From Streptomyces phaeochromogenes (lineage in GTDB: Bacteria > Actinomycetota > Actinomycetes > Streptomycetales > Streptomycetaceae), in the NCBI RefSeq assembly GCF_001418655.1, contig NZ_LIQZ01000182.1, forward strand, positions 29,144 to 93,143: a stretch of DNA of 64,000 nucleotides, in the 5' to 3' direction. Position numbers and translations under genes: made by a program. This document shows, one piece after another, positions 8,114 through 17,175 of the stretch. The notes beneath the pieces were generated by a model. It was not told where the DNA came from. It saw nothing but the letters and a program-made list of their open reading frames with translations, and did no database searches. Each line of letters starts with the position of its first letter. Within the stretch, counting starts at the first letter, position 1.

Positions 8114-9519
8114 CAGCTGCCGCCCCTGCCGATCCCGGCGATCCCGTCGGTTCCAGCGATCCCGGCGATCCTCTCGGCTTGGACGTCGGCCTGCTCGCGC
8201 CCGGACGTGCGGGCTCGCCCGCCGAGTCGGCGACCGGCGACCGCGCCTTCCTTCAGGCGCTGCTCGACGCGGAGGCGGCACTCACCCGCGCGCAGGCCTC
8301 GCTCGGCCTCGCCCCTGCGGGGGCCGCCGCCGCGGTCACCGCGGCGGCCGACGCGGCGCGCTTCGACGTCCGCGATCTGGCGCTCCGCGCGCGGGGCGGC
8401 GGCAATCCGGTGATCCCGCTGGTCGCGGACCTGACGGCGGCGGTCGAGGCCGTCGACACCGAGTACGCCCCCTACGTCCACCGGGGCGCGACCAGCCAGG
8501 ACGTCATGGACACGGCCGCCATGCTGGTCGCCGCCCGGACGCTGGACCTGGTCCTGGCGGACCTCGCCCGTACGGAGCGTGCGCTGGCGCGGCTCGCGCG
8601 CGAGCACCGGGACACGGTGATGCCGGGGCGCACCCTCACCCAGCACGCCGTACCGACCACCTTCGGGCTGAAGGCGGCCGGCTGGCGGTCGCTGGTGCTG
8701 GACGCCAGGGACCGTGTACAGGCCGTACGGGACCGGCTCCCGGCCCAACTCGGCGGCGCGGCGGGCACGTTGGCGGCCTTCACCGCGTACGGAACTCCGG
8801 ACACGGGCGCCCTCGTCGAGGCGTACGCCCGTGAACTGGGCCTCGCCACGCCGGTGTTGCCCTGGCACACCCTGCGCACGCCCGTCGCCGACCTGGCGGG
8901 AGCCCTCGCGTTCACCGCGGGCGCCCTCGGCAAGGCGGCCACGGACGTGCTCACCCTCGCCCGTACGGAGATCCGTGAGCTGAGCGAGGGCACGGGCGGC
9001 GGCTCCTCCGCGATGCCGCACAAGGCGAACCCGGTGCGCTCCACCCTCGTCGCCGCGGCGGCCCGCCGGGCGCCGCAGCTCGCCGCGACGCTGTACGGGT
9101 CCCTGGCCGCCGAGGACGAACGGCCCGCCGGTGCCTGGCACGCCGAGTGGGAGCCCCTGCGTGACCTGCTGCGGCTGGTCGGCGGGGCCGCGCGTGACAC
9201 GGCCGAGCTGACCGAGGGGCTGCGGGTCCACGCGGACGCGATGCGCGCCCATCTGGACCTCACCCACGGCCTGATCGTCTCCGAGCGGCTGTCCGCCGAA
9301 CTCGCGCCGGTGCTCGGGCGGGCCCGCGCCAAGGAGCTGCTCACCCGGGCGGCGCGACGGGCCACCGCCGAGAACCGCCCGCTCGTGGAACTCCTCACCG
9401 AGGAGCCCGAGTTGAAGGATCCCGCGTTGAAGGACCTCGACCTCGCGGCCCTCACCGACCCGACCCGGTACACCGGTTCCGCCGGAGCCCTCACCGACCG
9501 TGCCCTGGAGCGAAGTTGA
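8110..9519 (+). CDS. pcaB: 3-carboxy-cis,cis-muconate cycloisomerase
   Basis: Lactonises the dioxygenase product to gamma-carboxymuconolactone. Fumarase/aspartase superfamily: TSQDVMDTA, LTQHAVPTTFG and the signature GSSAMPHKANP are all present. 469 aa from GTG 8110, which overlaps the pcaG stop (GTGA). The first 25 residues are a Asp/Pro/Gly-rich tail with an imperfect repeat (DPGDP), so translation might also begin later, but there is no better start. The C-terminus runs into pcaL with a 4-bp overlap. Confidence 0.93.
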   Translation: MTAAAPADPGDPVGSSDPGDPLGLDVGLLAPGRAGSPAESATGDRAFLQALLDAEAALTRAQASLGLAPAGAAAAVTAAADAARFDVRDLALRARGGGNPVIPLVADLTAAVEAVDTEYAPYVHRGATSQDVMDTAAMLVAARTLDLVLADLARTERALARLAREHRDTVMPGRTLTQHAVPTTFGLKAAGWRSLVLDARDRVQAVRDRLPAQLGGAAGTLAAFTAYGTPDTGALVEAYARELGLATPVLPWHTLRTPVADLAGALAFTAGALGKAATDVLTLARTEIRELSEGTGGGSSAMPHKANPVRSTLVAAAARRAPQLAATLYGSLAAEDERPAGAWHAEWEPLRDLLRLVGGAARDTAELTEGLRVHADAMRAHLDLTHGLIVSERLSAELAPVLGRARAKELLTRAARRATAENRPLVELLTEEPELKDPALKDLDLAALTDPTRYTGSAGALTDRALERS

Positions 9520-10664
9520 GCACCCGACAGCCCCTTTCCGACGGCAAGTCGCTCCACCACCGCGCCGAGGGTCCCGTAACCGCTCCCCCGCTTCTCCTCG
9601 GCCCGTCCCTCGGCACGTCGACGGCCCTGTGGGACAAGGTCGCGCCCGAACTGTCCGTCACCCACCGGATCGTGCGCTGGGACCTGCCGGGGCACGGCGG
9701 CACCCCCGCCGCACTGATCGGCCCCGGCGCGACCGTCGCCGACCTCGCCGCACTGGTGCTCGCGCTCGCCGACTCGCTCGGCATCGACCGGTTCTCGTAC
9801 GCCGGTGTCTCGCTCGGCGGCGCGGTGGGGCTGCATCTCGCCGTCCATCACCCCGAGCGGATCGAGCGGCTCGCGGTGATCTGCTCCTCCGCCCACTTCA
9901 ACGGCTCCAGGCCGTGGGAGGAGCGGGCCGCGCTGGTGCGCGCCGAGGGGCTGGCCGGGCTTGCGGAGGGGGCCAACTCCCGTTGGTTCACACCGGGTTT
10001 CACCGTTCCGGAGCTCGTCGAGGACCATCGGACGGCGGATCCGGACGCGTACGCCGCCTGCTGCGACGCGCTCGCGGCCTTCGACATCCGGGAGCGGCTG
10101 CCGGAGATCGGCGCGCCGACGCTGCTCGTCGCCGGGCGTGAGGATCCCGCGACGCCGCCCGCGCATCTGCGCGAGATCGCCGACGCGGTGCCCGGTGCCG
10201 CGCTCGTCGAGATTCCGGGGGCCTCGCACCTGGCGCCCGCGCAGTGCCCGGAGGCCGTACTCACCGCTCTGCGCGCGCACTTCGACGGCGGCGCCAAGCG
10301 GGGCATGGAGGTCCGCCGTCAGGTGCTCGGCGACACGCACGTCGACCGTGCGCAGGCCCGGCAGTCGGAATTCACGGCACGGTTCCAGGACTTCATCTCG
10401 CGGTACGCGTGGGGCGAGATCTGGACCGACCCGACGCTGGCGCGCCGCGAGCGCAGCATGATCACACTGACCGCACTGGTGGCGCACGGCCACTACGACG
10501 AGCTGGCGATGCACATCCGCGCCGCCCGCCGCAACGGGCTCACCCCGGAGGAGATCGGCGCCGTGCTGCTGCAGACCGCCGTGTACTGCGGGGTCCCGGC
10601 GGCCAACTCGGCGTTCGCCGTGGCCCAGCGGGTGCTCGCCGAGGAGGACGAGACGGCCGGCTGA
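9516..10664 (+). CDS. pcaL: Fused enol-lactone hydrolase and 4-carboxymuconolactone decarboxylase
   Basis: One polypeptide does two steps: decarboxylation of gamma-carboxymuconolactone (PcaC) and hydrolysis of the resulting enol-lactone to beta-ketoadipate (PcaD). Residues 1-255 are an alpha/beta hydrolase with nucleophile Ser99 (AGVSLGG), acid in GREDPAT and His in GASHLAP. From about 265 to the end is the carboxymuconolactone decarboxylase domain with VAHGHYDELAMHI and the YCGVPAAN block. 382 aa, the known PcaL fusion of actinobacteria. Start TTG 9516 overlaps the pcaB stop, with GGAG 5 nt upstream. Last gene of the operon. Confidence 0.93.
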   Translation: MSTRQPLSDGKSLHHRAEGPVTAPPLLLGPSLGTSTALWDKVAPELSVTHRIVRWDLPGHGGTPAALIGPGATVADLAALVLALADSLGIDRFSYAGVSLGGAVGLHLAVHHPERIERLAVICSSAHFNGSRPWEERAALVRAEGLAGLAEGANSRWFTPGFTVPELVEDHRTADPDAYAACCDALAAFDIRERLPEIGAPTLLVAGREDPATPPAHLREIADAVPGAALVEIPGASHLAPAQCPEAVLTALRAHFDGGAKRGMEVRRQVLGDTHVDRAQARQSEFTARFQDFISRYAWGEIWTDPTLARRERSMITLTALVAHGHYDELAMHIRAARRNGLTPEEIGAVLLQTAVYCGVPAANSAFAVAQRVLAEEDETAG

Positions 10665-10677
10665 CGTGCCGGCCGTC
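10652..10677. terminator. Terminator of the pca operon
   Basis: Perfect 10-bp stem GACGGCCGGC / GCCGGCCGTC with a 6-nt loop that contains the pcaL stop codon. GC-only stem, no T tract, as is common in Streptomyces. Confidence 0.6.
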
Positions 10678-10750
10678 GGACGGTGCCCCTGTTGGTCGTA
10701 CGCTCAGCGGCACCTCGTACGAACGGTGTCGCCGTGCCTAGGGTGAGGGC

Positions 10751-11551
10751 ATGCCCACTGTTCTGATCACCGGTGCCACCTCCGGACTCGGCCGGTACGT
10801 GGCCTTCGAGCTCGCCCGTTCCGGTTTCGTCGTCCTCGCCCACGGCCGCGATCCGGGGCGTACCGAGCGGCTGGTCGCGGAGCTGCGTACGGAGGGCGAG
10901 GCGCACGGGTTCGTGGCGGACCTGGCGTCGCTGGCGCAGGTGCGTGAGCTGGGCTCGCGGGTCGCGGCGGCGCACCCCCGGCTCGATGTCCTGATCAACA
11001 ACGCGGGGGTGGGCTTCGGGATGCCCGGGGCAGACCGGGAGGAGAGCGTCGACGGCCACGAGCTGCGGCTCGCGGTCAACTACCTCGCGCCGGTCGCCCT
11101 GACCCGTGCCCTTCTTCCGGTGCTGCGCGCGAGCGCCCCGTCCCGCATCGTGAATGTCGGCTCGGCGGGCCAACAGCCGCTGGACTTCGACGACTTCGGG
11201 ACGGCACGGGACTACGGCGGGGTGACGGCGTACTGCCGCAGCAAACTCGCCCTGGCCGCCCACACGTTCGCCCTCGCCGAGGAACTCGCGGGCACCGGTG
11301 TCTCCGTCAACGTGCTGCACCCCGCCACCTTCATCGACACCGCGATGGTCCGCGAGGCCGGCGTCGAGCCGCTGTCCACGATCTCCGACGGCGCGGCGGG
11401 TGTACTGGCCCTCGCCACCACGGAGTCGGGGCAGGCCGGCACCGGCCAGTACTTCGACGGTACGAGTCCTGCGCGGGCCCACGCGGAGGCGTACGACCGG
11501 GACATGTGGAAGCGCCTGCAGGCGGCGACGGACCGGCTGCTCGGAACCTGA
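10751..11551 (+). CDS. Short-chain dehydrogenase/reductase
   Basis: Classical SDR, 266 aa. NAD(P)-binding TGATSGLG at residues 8-15, NNAGVG in the middle, and catalytic Tyr-x-x-x-Lys as YCRSK, with Ser in NVGSAGQ. The substrate is not predictable. ATG 10751 follows GAGGG. It has its own promoter region (the 74 bp after the pca terminator) and is convergent with the large ATPase gene. It is not clearly part of aromatic catabolism. Confidence 0.88.
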   Translation: MPTVLITGATSGLGRYVAFELARSGFVVLAHGRDPGRTERLVAELRTEGEAHGFVADLASLAQVRELGSRVAAAHPRLDVLINNAGVGFGMPGADREESVDGHELRLAVNYLAPVALTRALLPVLRASAPSRIVNVGSAGQQPLDFDDFGTARDYGGVTAYCRSKLALAAHTFALAEELAGTGVSVNVLHPATFIDTAMVREAGVEPLSTISDGAAGVLALATTESGQAGTGQYFDGTSPARAHAEAYDRDMWKRLQAATDRLLGT

Positions 11552-11580
11552 GGGCGGCCGGGCCACCGGGCCGTCCGCCC
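11552..11580. terminator. Terminator between convergent genes
   Basis: GGGCGGCC and GGCCG-T-CCGCCC arms around a short loop, in the 34-bp gap between the SDR and the ATPase stop codons. It probably serves both strands. Confidence 0.5.
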
Positions 11581-11585
11581 CTCGG

Positions 11586-14276
11586 TCACCGTGGGCGGGG
11601 CACTCGGCCAGAGTGCAGTGCCAGTGCCTCCCGGGCCCTGGTCACCAGGCTGTCCGCGCCGCAGGTGCGTGCCAGTGTCAGACCGCGGGTCAGCTCCGTG
11701 ACGGAGTGGGACGCGATGCCGTACTCGACGCGGGCCGCCGCGTGCTCGTAGGCGCAGGGTGACGCCTCCAGGTAGGCGACCGCCTGGGCGAGCAGTGTGA
11801 CCGAGCGCCGGCCGGTCTCCAGGGCGGCGGCGCAGCGCAAGGCTTCTCCTATGGCGGAGTCCGTGCCGAAGCGTTCGGCCTGTGTGCGGGCGTCGGCCGC
11901 CACCTCGGCGGCGCGCCGCGGGTCGGAGACGGCGAGGGTGCGGGCCAGGTCTCCGGCCCAGGGCGCCATCACCGTGTTGTGGCCGCCGCGGGCCGCGGAC
12001 CTCTTCTCGGCGGTCTCCAGCTCGTTCACGCCCTCCTCGACGCGGCCGGTGGCGATCAGCAGGCGGCCCCTGATCGAGTGGGTGTCCGGCAGGACGATCG
12101 TGGACGGGTGGGGCGGCTCGAAGGAGTACCGCTCGGCGATCTCCTCGGCCGCACCGACATGGCCGCGGGCGAGCAGCGTGTCGATGAGCATGCACGCCGC
12201 CGACCAGTGCATGGGCAGACCGCTGCCCACCCGGTCCGCCAGCCGGAGTGCTTCGCGCAGGGACTCCTCGGCGTCCACGAGGCGGCCCCGTCTGCGGAGC
12301 ACGTAGCCGCCGAAGGCGTGCGCGACGGCCAGATGGCCGCCGCTCCACCCGGCGTGCTCGTACGTCCGCTGGGCCTCCGTGAAGAGGCCCTCGGCGCGGT
12401 CGAGGCGGTCCGCGAACGCGTAGGAGATGCCGAGCATCATCAGGAGCTCGAAGCTCCACTCGGTGTCGGTCCAGCCGAGGCCCGGCGCGAGGCGGCCGTT
12501 GACGAGGGCGCGGTCGCAGTTCTCGACGACCTCCTCGGCGTTCTCCCCGCGGGTCATCGCGTCGAAGGCGCGCAGGATGAGCAGGGCGCGCTCGGAGTTG
12601 TCGCGGCCGGTGAGCGGCTTGACGAGCTCGGCGAGGCGGCGGGAGCGGCCGGGCGCGTCCTCCTCGGCGACGTGGACGCCCTCCCACATGTAGTGCACGG
12701 CCTGCAGGCGCATACGGGCGGGACCGGGCTGGAGCCGGTCGGCCTCCGCGTCGACCGCGGCGACGGCCTCCTCCGGCTGGTCGTTGTGGATGAGGGCGGA
12801 GGAGAGCCGGCAGACCGCGTCGACCCGCAGTTCCTCCTCCAGGCCGTGCAGCGTGAGTGCCTGCCGCAGGTGCCCGATCGTCGTCGCGGGCGAGGTGAGG
12901 AGCGTGGCGCAGCCCAACTCGTAGAGCACGCGCGCGTGGACCTCCGGAAGCGGCGGTTCCAGCAGGGCGCACTCCAGACAGCGGCGGGCCGCGTCCGGGG
13001 CGCCGACGGCGAGGTGCTCGCGGGCGGCCTCGCGCATCTGCTCGACGAGTTCGGGGTCGTCGTCCGGATGTACCTCGAGGAGGTGGCGGGAGGCCGCGGC
13101 GGCGCCGAGGCCCGACGCGGTGACGACCGAGGCGGCCACGCCGTGCATCGCGGTGCGCAGCGCGTCCGGGATCGAGCGGTAGACGGCGGTGGCGATGAGC
13201 GGGTGGACGAACTCCAGGTCCCCGTCGTCGACTTGACCGGTCGTCTGGCCGGCCTCGGTGAGGATGCGCGCCGCGCCGAGGAGCGCCGCACATCGCTCCG
13301 CCTCGTCCCGCGGCATGCCGGCGAGTTCGGCCGCCAGTTCCAGGGAGATCTGCGTGCCGAGGATGGCCGCCGCCCAGGCGAACCGGGTGGCGTCCACGCC
13401 GAGCCCTTCGAGCCGGTCGACGAGTCCGCGCCCGCGCGCCGCGCGGTTCAGCGCGCGTAGTTCCGAGGCCGAGTCCTCGACCGGCTCGAAGTCGCTGTCC
13501 TGGACCTTGGCGAGGAGCTCCACGGTCTCGTACGGGTTGCCGCCGGTGACGGCCCAGACCTCGCGGCAGAACGGGACGTCGGCGTGCGCGCCGAGCGTGG
13601 CGCGGGTCAGTCCGGCCGTGGCGTCCGGGGTCAGCGCGCGCAGGGAGGGCGTCGGGCCGGCCAGGGCGCCGATGGAGTCGAGGTGGCGGGCGCTCTCACC
13701 GGTGGCGTCCCCGGGGCGGCGGGCGACCACGACGAGGACGGGCAGGTCGTCGAGGCGCTCCGCGAAGGCGGCGAGCCAGTGCAGGCTCTCCTGGTCGGCC
13801 CAGTGCGCGTCGTCGATGAGCAGCACCAGCGGCCACTCGCGTCGGGCCAGCCTGCGCACGGCCGCGACCAGGCCGTCGCACACGCCCTGCGGGTCGGCCT
13901 GGCGGTCGCCCGATTCGGCGATCCCGAGGGCGGGTCCCGCGATGTCGTACCAGTCGCCGAAGTACTCACGCGCCTCGTCGGGCATCAGCGCCACGAGCGC
14001 GGGCTGCAGCAACTGCCGTACGACGTTGAAGGGAACGGACGTGATGGTCTCGCCGCCACGTGCCGACCACACCGTGCATTTGCGTGTCTCCGCGATCCGG
14101 CGCGACTCGGCGAGCAGCGCGGTCTTGCCGATGCCCGCCTCTCCGGTGAAGACCAGCAGGCTGCCCGAGGCCGAACCCGCGCAGAGCGCGTCGACTGCCT
14201 CCGCGACCGCGGCAAGTTCCGCGTCGCGCTCCCAGAGGGGTGCCGAGGCGGCCGTTCCCGGCCGTGCCTCCGTCAT
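11586..14276 (-). CDS. LAL-like AAA/STAND ATPase lacking the LuxR domain
   Basis: 896-aa signalling ATPase of the kind that forms the body of large LuxR regulators. Walker A GEAGIGKTALL has Lys51; Walker B is LVLLIDDAHWAD near 151-162. A long alpha-helical, TPR-like region with many leucine/alanine repeats runs from about 420 to the end. LAL proteins normally end in a LuxR helix-turn-helix of about 60 residues. Here the protein stops at HSGRVPRPR with no such motif, and none is found in the other frames just downstream. GGGGAGG precedes the ATG. Function without a DNA-binding tail is unknown; it may act through a partner protein. Confidence 0.75.
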   Translation of the reverse strand: MTEARPGTAASAPLWERDAELAAVAEAVDALCAGSASGSLLVFTGEAGIGKTALLAESRRIAETRKCTVWSARGGETITSVPFNVVRQLLQPALVALMPDEAREYFGDWYDIAGPALGIAESGDRQADPQGVCDGLVAAVRRLARREWPLVLLIDDAHWADQESLHWLAAFAERLDDLPVLVVVARRPGDATGESARHLDSIGALAGPTPSLRALTPDATAGLTRATLGAHADVPFCREVWAVTGGNPYETVELLAKVQDSDFEPVEDSASELRALNRAARGRGLVDRLEGLGVDATRFAWAAAILGTQISLELAAELAGMPRDEAERCAALLGAARILTEAGQTTGQVDDGDLEFVHPLIATAVYRSIPDALRTAMHGVAASVVTASGLGAAAASRHLLEVHPDDDPELVEQMREAAREHLAVGAPDAARRCLECALLEPPLPEVHARVLYELGCATLLTSPATTIGHLRQALTLHGLEEELRVDAVCRLSSALIHNDQPEEAVAAVDAEADRLQPGPARMRLQAVHYMWEGVHVAEEDAPGRSRRLAELVKPLTGRDNSERALLILRAFDAMTRGENAEEVVENCDRALVNGRLAPGLGWTDTEWSFELLMMLGISYAFADRLDRAEGLFTEAQRTYEHAGWSGGHLAVAHAFGGYVLRRRGRLVDAEESLREALRLADRVGSGLPMHWSAACMLIDTLLARGHVGAAEEIAERYSFEPPHPSTIVLPDTHSIRGRLLIATGRVEEGVNELETAEKRSAARGGHNTVMAPWAGDLARTLAVSDPRRAAEVAADARTQAERFGTDSAIGEALRCAAALETGRRSVTLLAQAVAYLEASPCAYEHAAARVEYGIASHSVTELTRGLTLARTCGADSLVTRAREALALHSGRVPRPR

Positions 14277-14427
14277 CCCGCTACCTCCCCAGGTCGCCCA
14301 AACGACGTACAGACCTTGAGCCTAGCCCTCCGGAAGACACGATGGAGCCTGGTCGGGACACCTGCTGCCGCGACGGGTGACGCCGGCGGCCCGAAGACGA
14401 CCGCCGACACCACCGACCGGCCAGGGT

Positions 14428-14471
14428 GAAAGTTATTGACAGTCAAAAGCCGTGTGCTGAAACTAACTTTC
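14428..14471. promoter_or_regulatory. Promoter of MHS-anmK operon flanked by an inverted repeat
   Basis: TTGACA (14436-14441) and GAAACT (14459-14464) with a 17-bp spacer look like a housekeeping promoter. A perfect 8-bp inverted repeat, GAAAGTTA (14428-14435) and TAACTTTC (14464-14471), brackets it exactly, and the -35 lies inside an 11-bp palindrome TTGAC-A-GTCAA (14436-14446). This looks like a repressor-controlled promoter. The regulator is not encoded next to it. Confidence 0.6.
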
Positions 14472-14501
14472 CAACATCGTCAGGGCGGTGGGAGGAACGG
14501 C

Positions 14502-15806
14502 ATGGGCGCTCCGGCGCACGGCTCCGACCTGCGGACCGACCGGCCCGCGCGCTCCCGCAGGGCGCTGGTCGCGGGGTCCGTGGGCAACTTCATCGAGTGG
14601 TACGAGTTCGGCGTCTACGGCTACTTCGCGACGGTCATCGCGGCCCGGTTCTTCACCCCCGAGGGCGGCAGCGAGGCCGAGGCCCTGGTCAGGACGTACG
14701 CGTCCTTCGCTCTCGCGTTCTTCTTCCGGCCCGTGGGCGCCGCGCTGTTCGGGCGGCTCGGCGACCGCGTCGGACGCCGTCCCGTACTCATCATGGTCAT
14801 CGTCCTCATGACGGCCGCCACGACCCTGATCGGCGTGCTGCCCACGTACGACACGGTGGGCGCCCTCGCCCCCTGGCTGCTGACCTTTCTGAGGGTCCTT
14901 CAGGGGCTTTCCGCGGGTGGCGAGTTCGGGGGCGCGGTGTCGGTGATGACGGAGTTCGCGCCACCGGGCAGGCGGGGCCTGTACGGGTCGTGGCAGTCGT
15001 TCACGGTGGCGCTGGGGCTGTTGGGCGGGGCGGGAGTGGCCGCACTGCTGGCGACCGTGCTCAGTGAGGGGCAACTGGGCGACTGGGGCTGGCGGTTGCC
15101 GTTCCTGCTGACACTGCCGATGGGACTCGGGGCGCTGTGGCTGCGCCTGCGGCTCGACGAGACGCCGTCCTTCGAGTCGCTCCAGGAGGAGTCCCGGCCG
15201 GAGCGACCGCCCGGGCGTGAGGTGGCGAAGGCGATCGCGCTGGGCGCGGGGCGCATCATGGGCTGGGCGGCGGCCGGTTACACGTTCCTCGTCGTGCTCC
15301 CCTCGTATCTGCAGAGTTCGCTGAACGCGACGTTCCAGCAGGCGCTGGTCGCCACCGTCCTCGCCAACCTGGGCTTCGCGGTCACGATCGTCCCGGCGGG
15401 CCTGCTCAGCGACCGGATCGGCCGGCGGCCGGTGATGCTGACGGGCGCGCTGCTGGTCACCGTCCTCGCGGTCCCGCTGCTCAACCTCCTTCAGAACACG
15501 GGCACTTCAAACGCTGTGAAGGGTGGTGCCGTGTTCGTCGCTGGCGCCGTCGTGGGGCTGATGGCGGGGCCGGGCCCCGCGATGCTCTCGGAGATGTTCC
15601 CCACGAGCGTCCGCTACACGGGTCTTGGACTCGCCTACGCCCTGTCCAATGCCGTGTTCTCGGGCTGCGCGGGCCTCATCATCACGGAGACCATCAAGCG
15701 GACGGGCAGCGTGGACATTCCGGCGTACTACGCGGCCGTGACGTGCGCGGTGAGCGTGTTCGCACTTCTGACGCTCCGTAAGGAGCCGGTACGGCAAGGG
15801 AGTTGA
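14502..15806 (+). CDS. MFS transporter, metabolite:proton symporter (MHS) type
   Basis: Twelve-helix major facilitator of the MHS branch, which imports organic acids or osmolytes with protons. The N-terminal NFIEWYEFGVYGY block is the MHS hallmark, followed by the loop 2-3 motif GRLGDRVGRRP and the LQGLSAGGEFGGA block. 434 aa from ATG 14502, chosen for GGAGGA 5 nt upstream; the frame is open 22 codons further. It ends 4 bp before anmK, so the two are cotranscribed. That suggests, but does not prove, a cell-wall sugar or related acid as substrate. Confidence 0.85.
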   Translation: MGAPAHGSDLRTDRPARSRRALVAGSVGNFIEWYEFGVYGYFATVIAARFFTPEGGSEAEALVRTYASFALAFFFRPVGAALFGRLGDRVGRRPVLIMVIVLMTAATTLIGVLPTYDTVGALAPWLLTFLRVLQGLSAGGEFGGAVSVMTEFAPPGRRGLYGSWQSFTVALGLLGGAGVAALLATVLSEGQLGDWGWRLPFLLTLPMGLGALWLRLRLDETPSFESLQEESRPERPPGREVAKAIALGAGRIMGWAAAGYTFLVVLPSYLQSSLNATFQQALVATVLANLGFAVTIVPAGLLSDRIGRRPVMLTGALLVTVLAVPLLNLLQNTGTSNAVKGGAVFVAGAVVGLMAGPGPAMLSEMFPTSVRYTGLGLAYALSNAVFSGCAGLIITETIKRTGSVDIPAYYAAVTCAVSVFALLTLRKEPVRQGS

Positions 15807-15810
15807 ACGG

Positions 15811-17121
15811 ATGCGGGTGATCGGCCTGATGTCCGGCACGTCGTACGACGCGATCGACGCGGCGGCGGCCGACCTGCGGCTCGACGGGGACAGGCTGGTG
15901 CTGCGGCCTCTCGGCACGGTCGGCGACGCCTACGGGGCCGAGGTGCGCGATGCCCTCGCGGCGGCGCTGCCTCCGGCGGCCACGACCCTCGCCGAGGTGT
16001 GCCGCCTGGACACGCTCATCGGGCAGGCCTTCGCCGCGACCGCTCTGCGCGCCGACCGTGAACTGTGCGACGGACGGGCCGAGTTGGTGGTCTCGCACGG
16101 TCAGACCGTCTACCACTGGACCGACGGCGGGCAGGTGCGCGGCACCCTGCAGATCGGGCAGCCCGCCTGGATCGCGGAGGCCACCGGACTGCCCGTGGTC
16201 GCCGACCTCCGGCCACGCGACATCGCCGCCGGCGGCCAGGGGGCGCCCCTGGTGAGCCTCGTCGACCTGCTGTGGCTGCGCGGCAGGCCGGGCACCCCGG
16301 TCGCGCTGAACCTCGGCGGCATCGCCAACCTCACCGCGCCCGACGGCACCGCCTTCGACACGGGTCCCGCGGGCGCGCTCATCGACGCGGCCGTCCACCA
16401 CTTCACCGGCCGCGCCTACGACACGGACGGGGCGCTGGCCGCCCGCGGCACGGTCCACGAGCCGCTGCTGCGCCGGCTCCTCGACGAGCCGTACTACGCG
16501 CTGCCCGCGCCGAAGACGACCGGCAAGGAACTGTTCCACCGGGACTACCTGCTGGCGGCTCTGGCAACTCTGGCGGACCCGGCTGCACTGGCCACGCCGG
16601 CCGTGGCGGCCGAGCCGGCAGCTCCGGCAGCTCCGGCAGCTCCGGCAGCTCCGGCAGCTCCGGCAGCTCCGGCAGCTCCGGCAGCTCCGGCAGCTCCGGC
16701 AGCTCCGGCAGCGACAACGGCTCCGACCGGCATCGGCACTCTCGCACACCAGGACGTGATCGCCACCCTCACCCGGCTCACCGCGCGCACGGTCGCGGAC
16801 GCCGTCCGTTCCGTGGGCGCCACCGAGGTCATCGCCTCGGGCGGGGGCACGCGCAATCCCGTCCTCATGGCGATGCTCGCCGAGGAGTTGCCGGGGGTGC
16901 CCCTGCACACCTCCGACGCGCTGGGCCTGCCGGCGGCGGCGAAGGAGGCGTACGCGTTCGCCGTCCTCGGCTTCCTGACGCTGCACGGTCTCGTGGGCAC
17001 CGACCCGAGGAGCACCGGCGCCCGGCATCCCAGCGTGCTGGGCTCGGTGACACCGGGGCGGGACGGGCTGCCGCGGGTGCCCCGGGGCTTGAAACAGCCG
17101 GTGCGGCTGGTGATTGGGTGA
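15811..17121 (+). CDS. anmK: Anhydro-N-acetylmuramic acid kinase with an Ala-Pro repeat insertion
   Basis: Phosphorylates and opens 1,6-anhydro-MurNAc released by peptidoglycan turnover, giving MurNAc-6-P. The AnmK phosphate-binding loop GLMSGTSYDAID opens the protein; further family blocks are SHGQTVYHW, LNLGGIAN and DTGPAGALID, with the ASGGGTRNP block late. 436 aa, longer than the usual 370-390 because residues about 270-305 are an Ala-Ala-Pro run encoded by ten identical 9-bp repeats. The insertion lies between conserved blocks, so the enzyme is likely active. It is coupled to the MHS transporter. Confidence 0.9.
   Translation: MRVIGLMSGTSYDAIDAAAADLRLDGDRLVLRPLGTVGDAYGAEVRDALAAALPPAATTLAEVCRLDTLIGQAFAATALRADRELCDGRAELVVSHGQTVYHWTDGGQVRGTLQIGQPAWIAEATGLPVVADLRPRDIAAGGQGAPLVSLVDLLWLRGRPGTPVALNLGGIANLTAPDGTAFDTGPAGALIDAAVHHFTGRAYDTDGALAARGTVHEPLLRRLLDEPYYALPAPKTTGKELFHRDYLLAALATLADPAALATPAVAAEPAAPAAPAAPAAPAAPAAPAAPAAPAAPAAPAATTAPTGIGTLAHQDVIATLTRLTARTVADAVRSVGATEVIASGGGTRNPVLMAMLAEELPGVPLHTSDALGLPAAAKEAYAFAVLGFLTLHGLVGTDPRSTGARHPSVLGSVTPGRDGLPRVPRGLKQPVRLVIG
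16621..16710 (+). repeat. Coding minisatellite, ten copies of GCTCCGGCA
   Basis: Ten perfect tandem copies of the 9-bp unit GCTCCGGCA inside anmK, preceded by a partial copy, giving an Ala-Pro-Ala repeat. In-frame units mean copy-number change would alter length without a frameshift. Not a CRISPR: there are no spacers. Confidence 0.95.
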
Positions 17122-17175
17122 AATGAATCCGGGTCCTCTCATCCGGCTTTCACTCGCGCCTCATACGGTGGACCC

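Noticed and set aside
8472..10514. A 680-codon minus-strand frame across pcaB and pcaL.
   Set aside because: It is antisense to verified catabolic genes and has no domain or start signal.
11979..13460. A 493-codon plus-strand frame inside the large ATPase gene.
   Set aside because: Antisense to a Walker-motif ATPase with a good start. It has no family motif.
16621..16710. Possible CRISPR array.
   Set aside because: Units are 9 bp, perfect and without spacers; they are a coding minisatellite.
16065..17126. A Gly-Ser repeat frame overlapping anmK.
   Set aside because: The Gly-Ser run is simply the 9-bp anmK repeat read in another frame.
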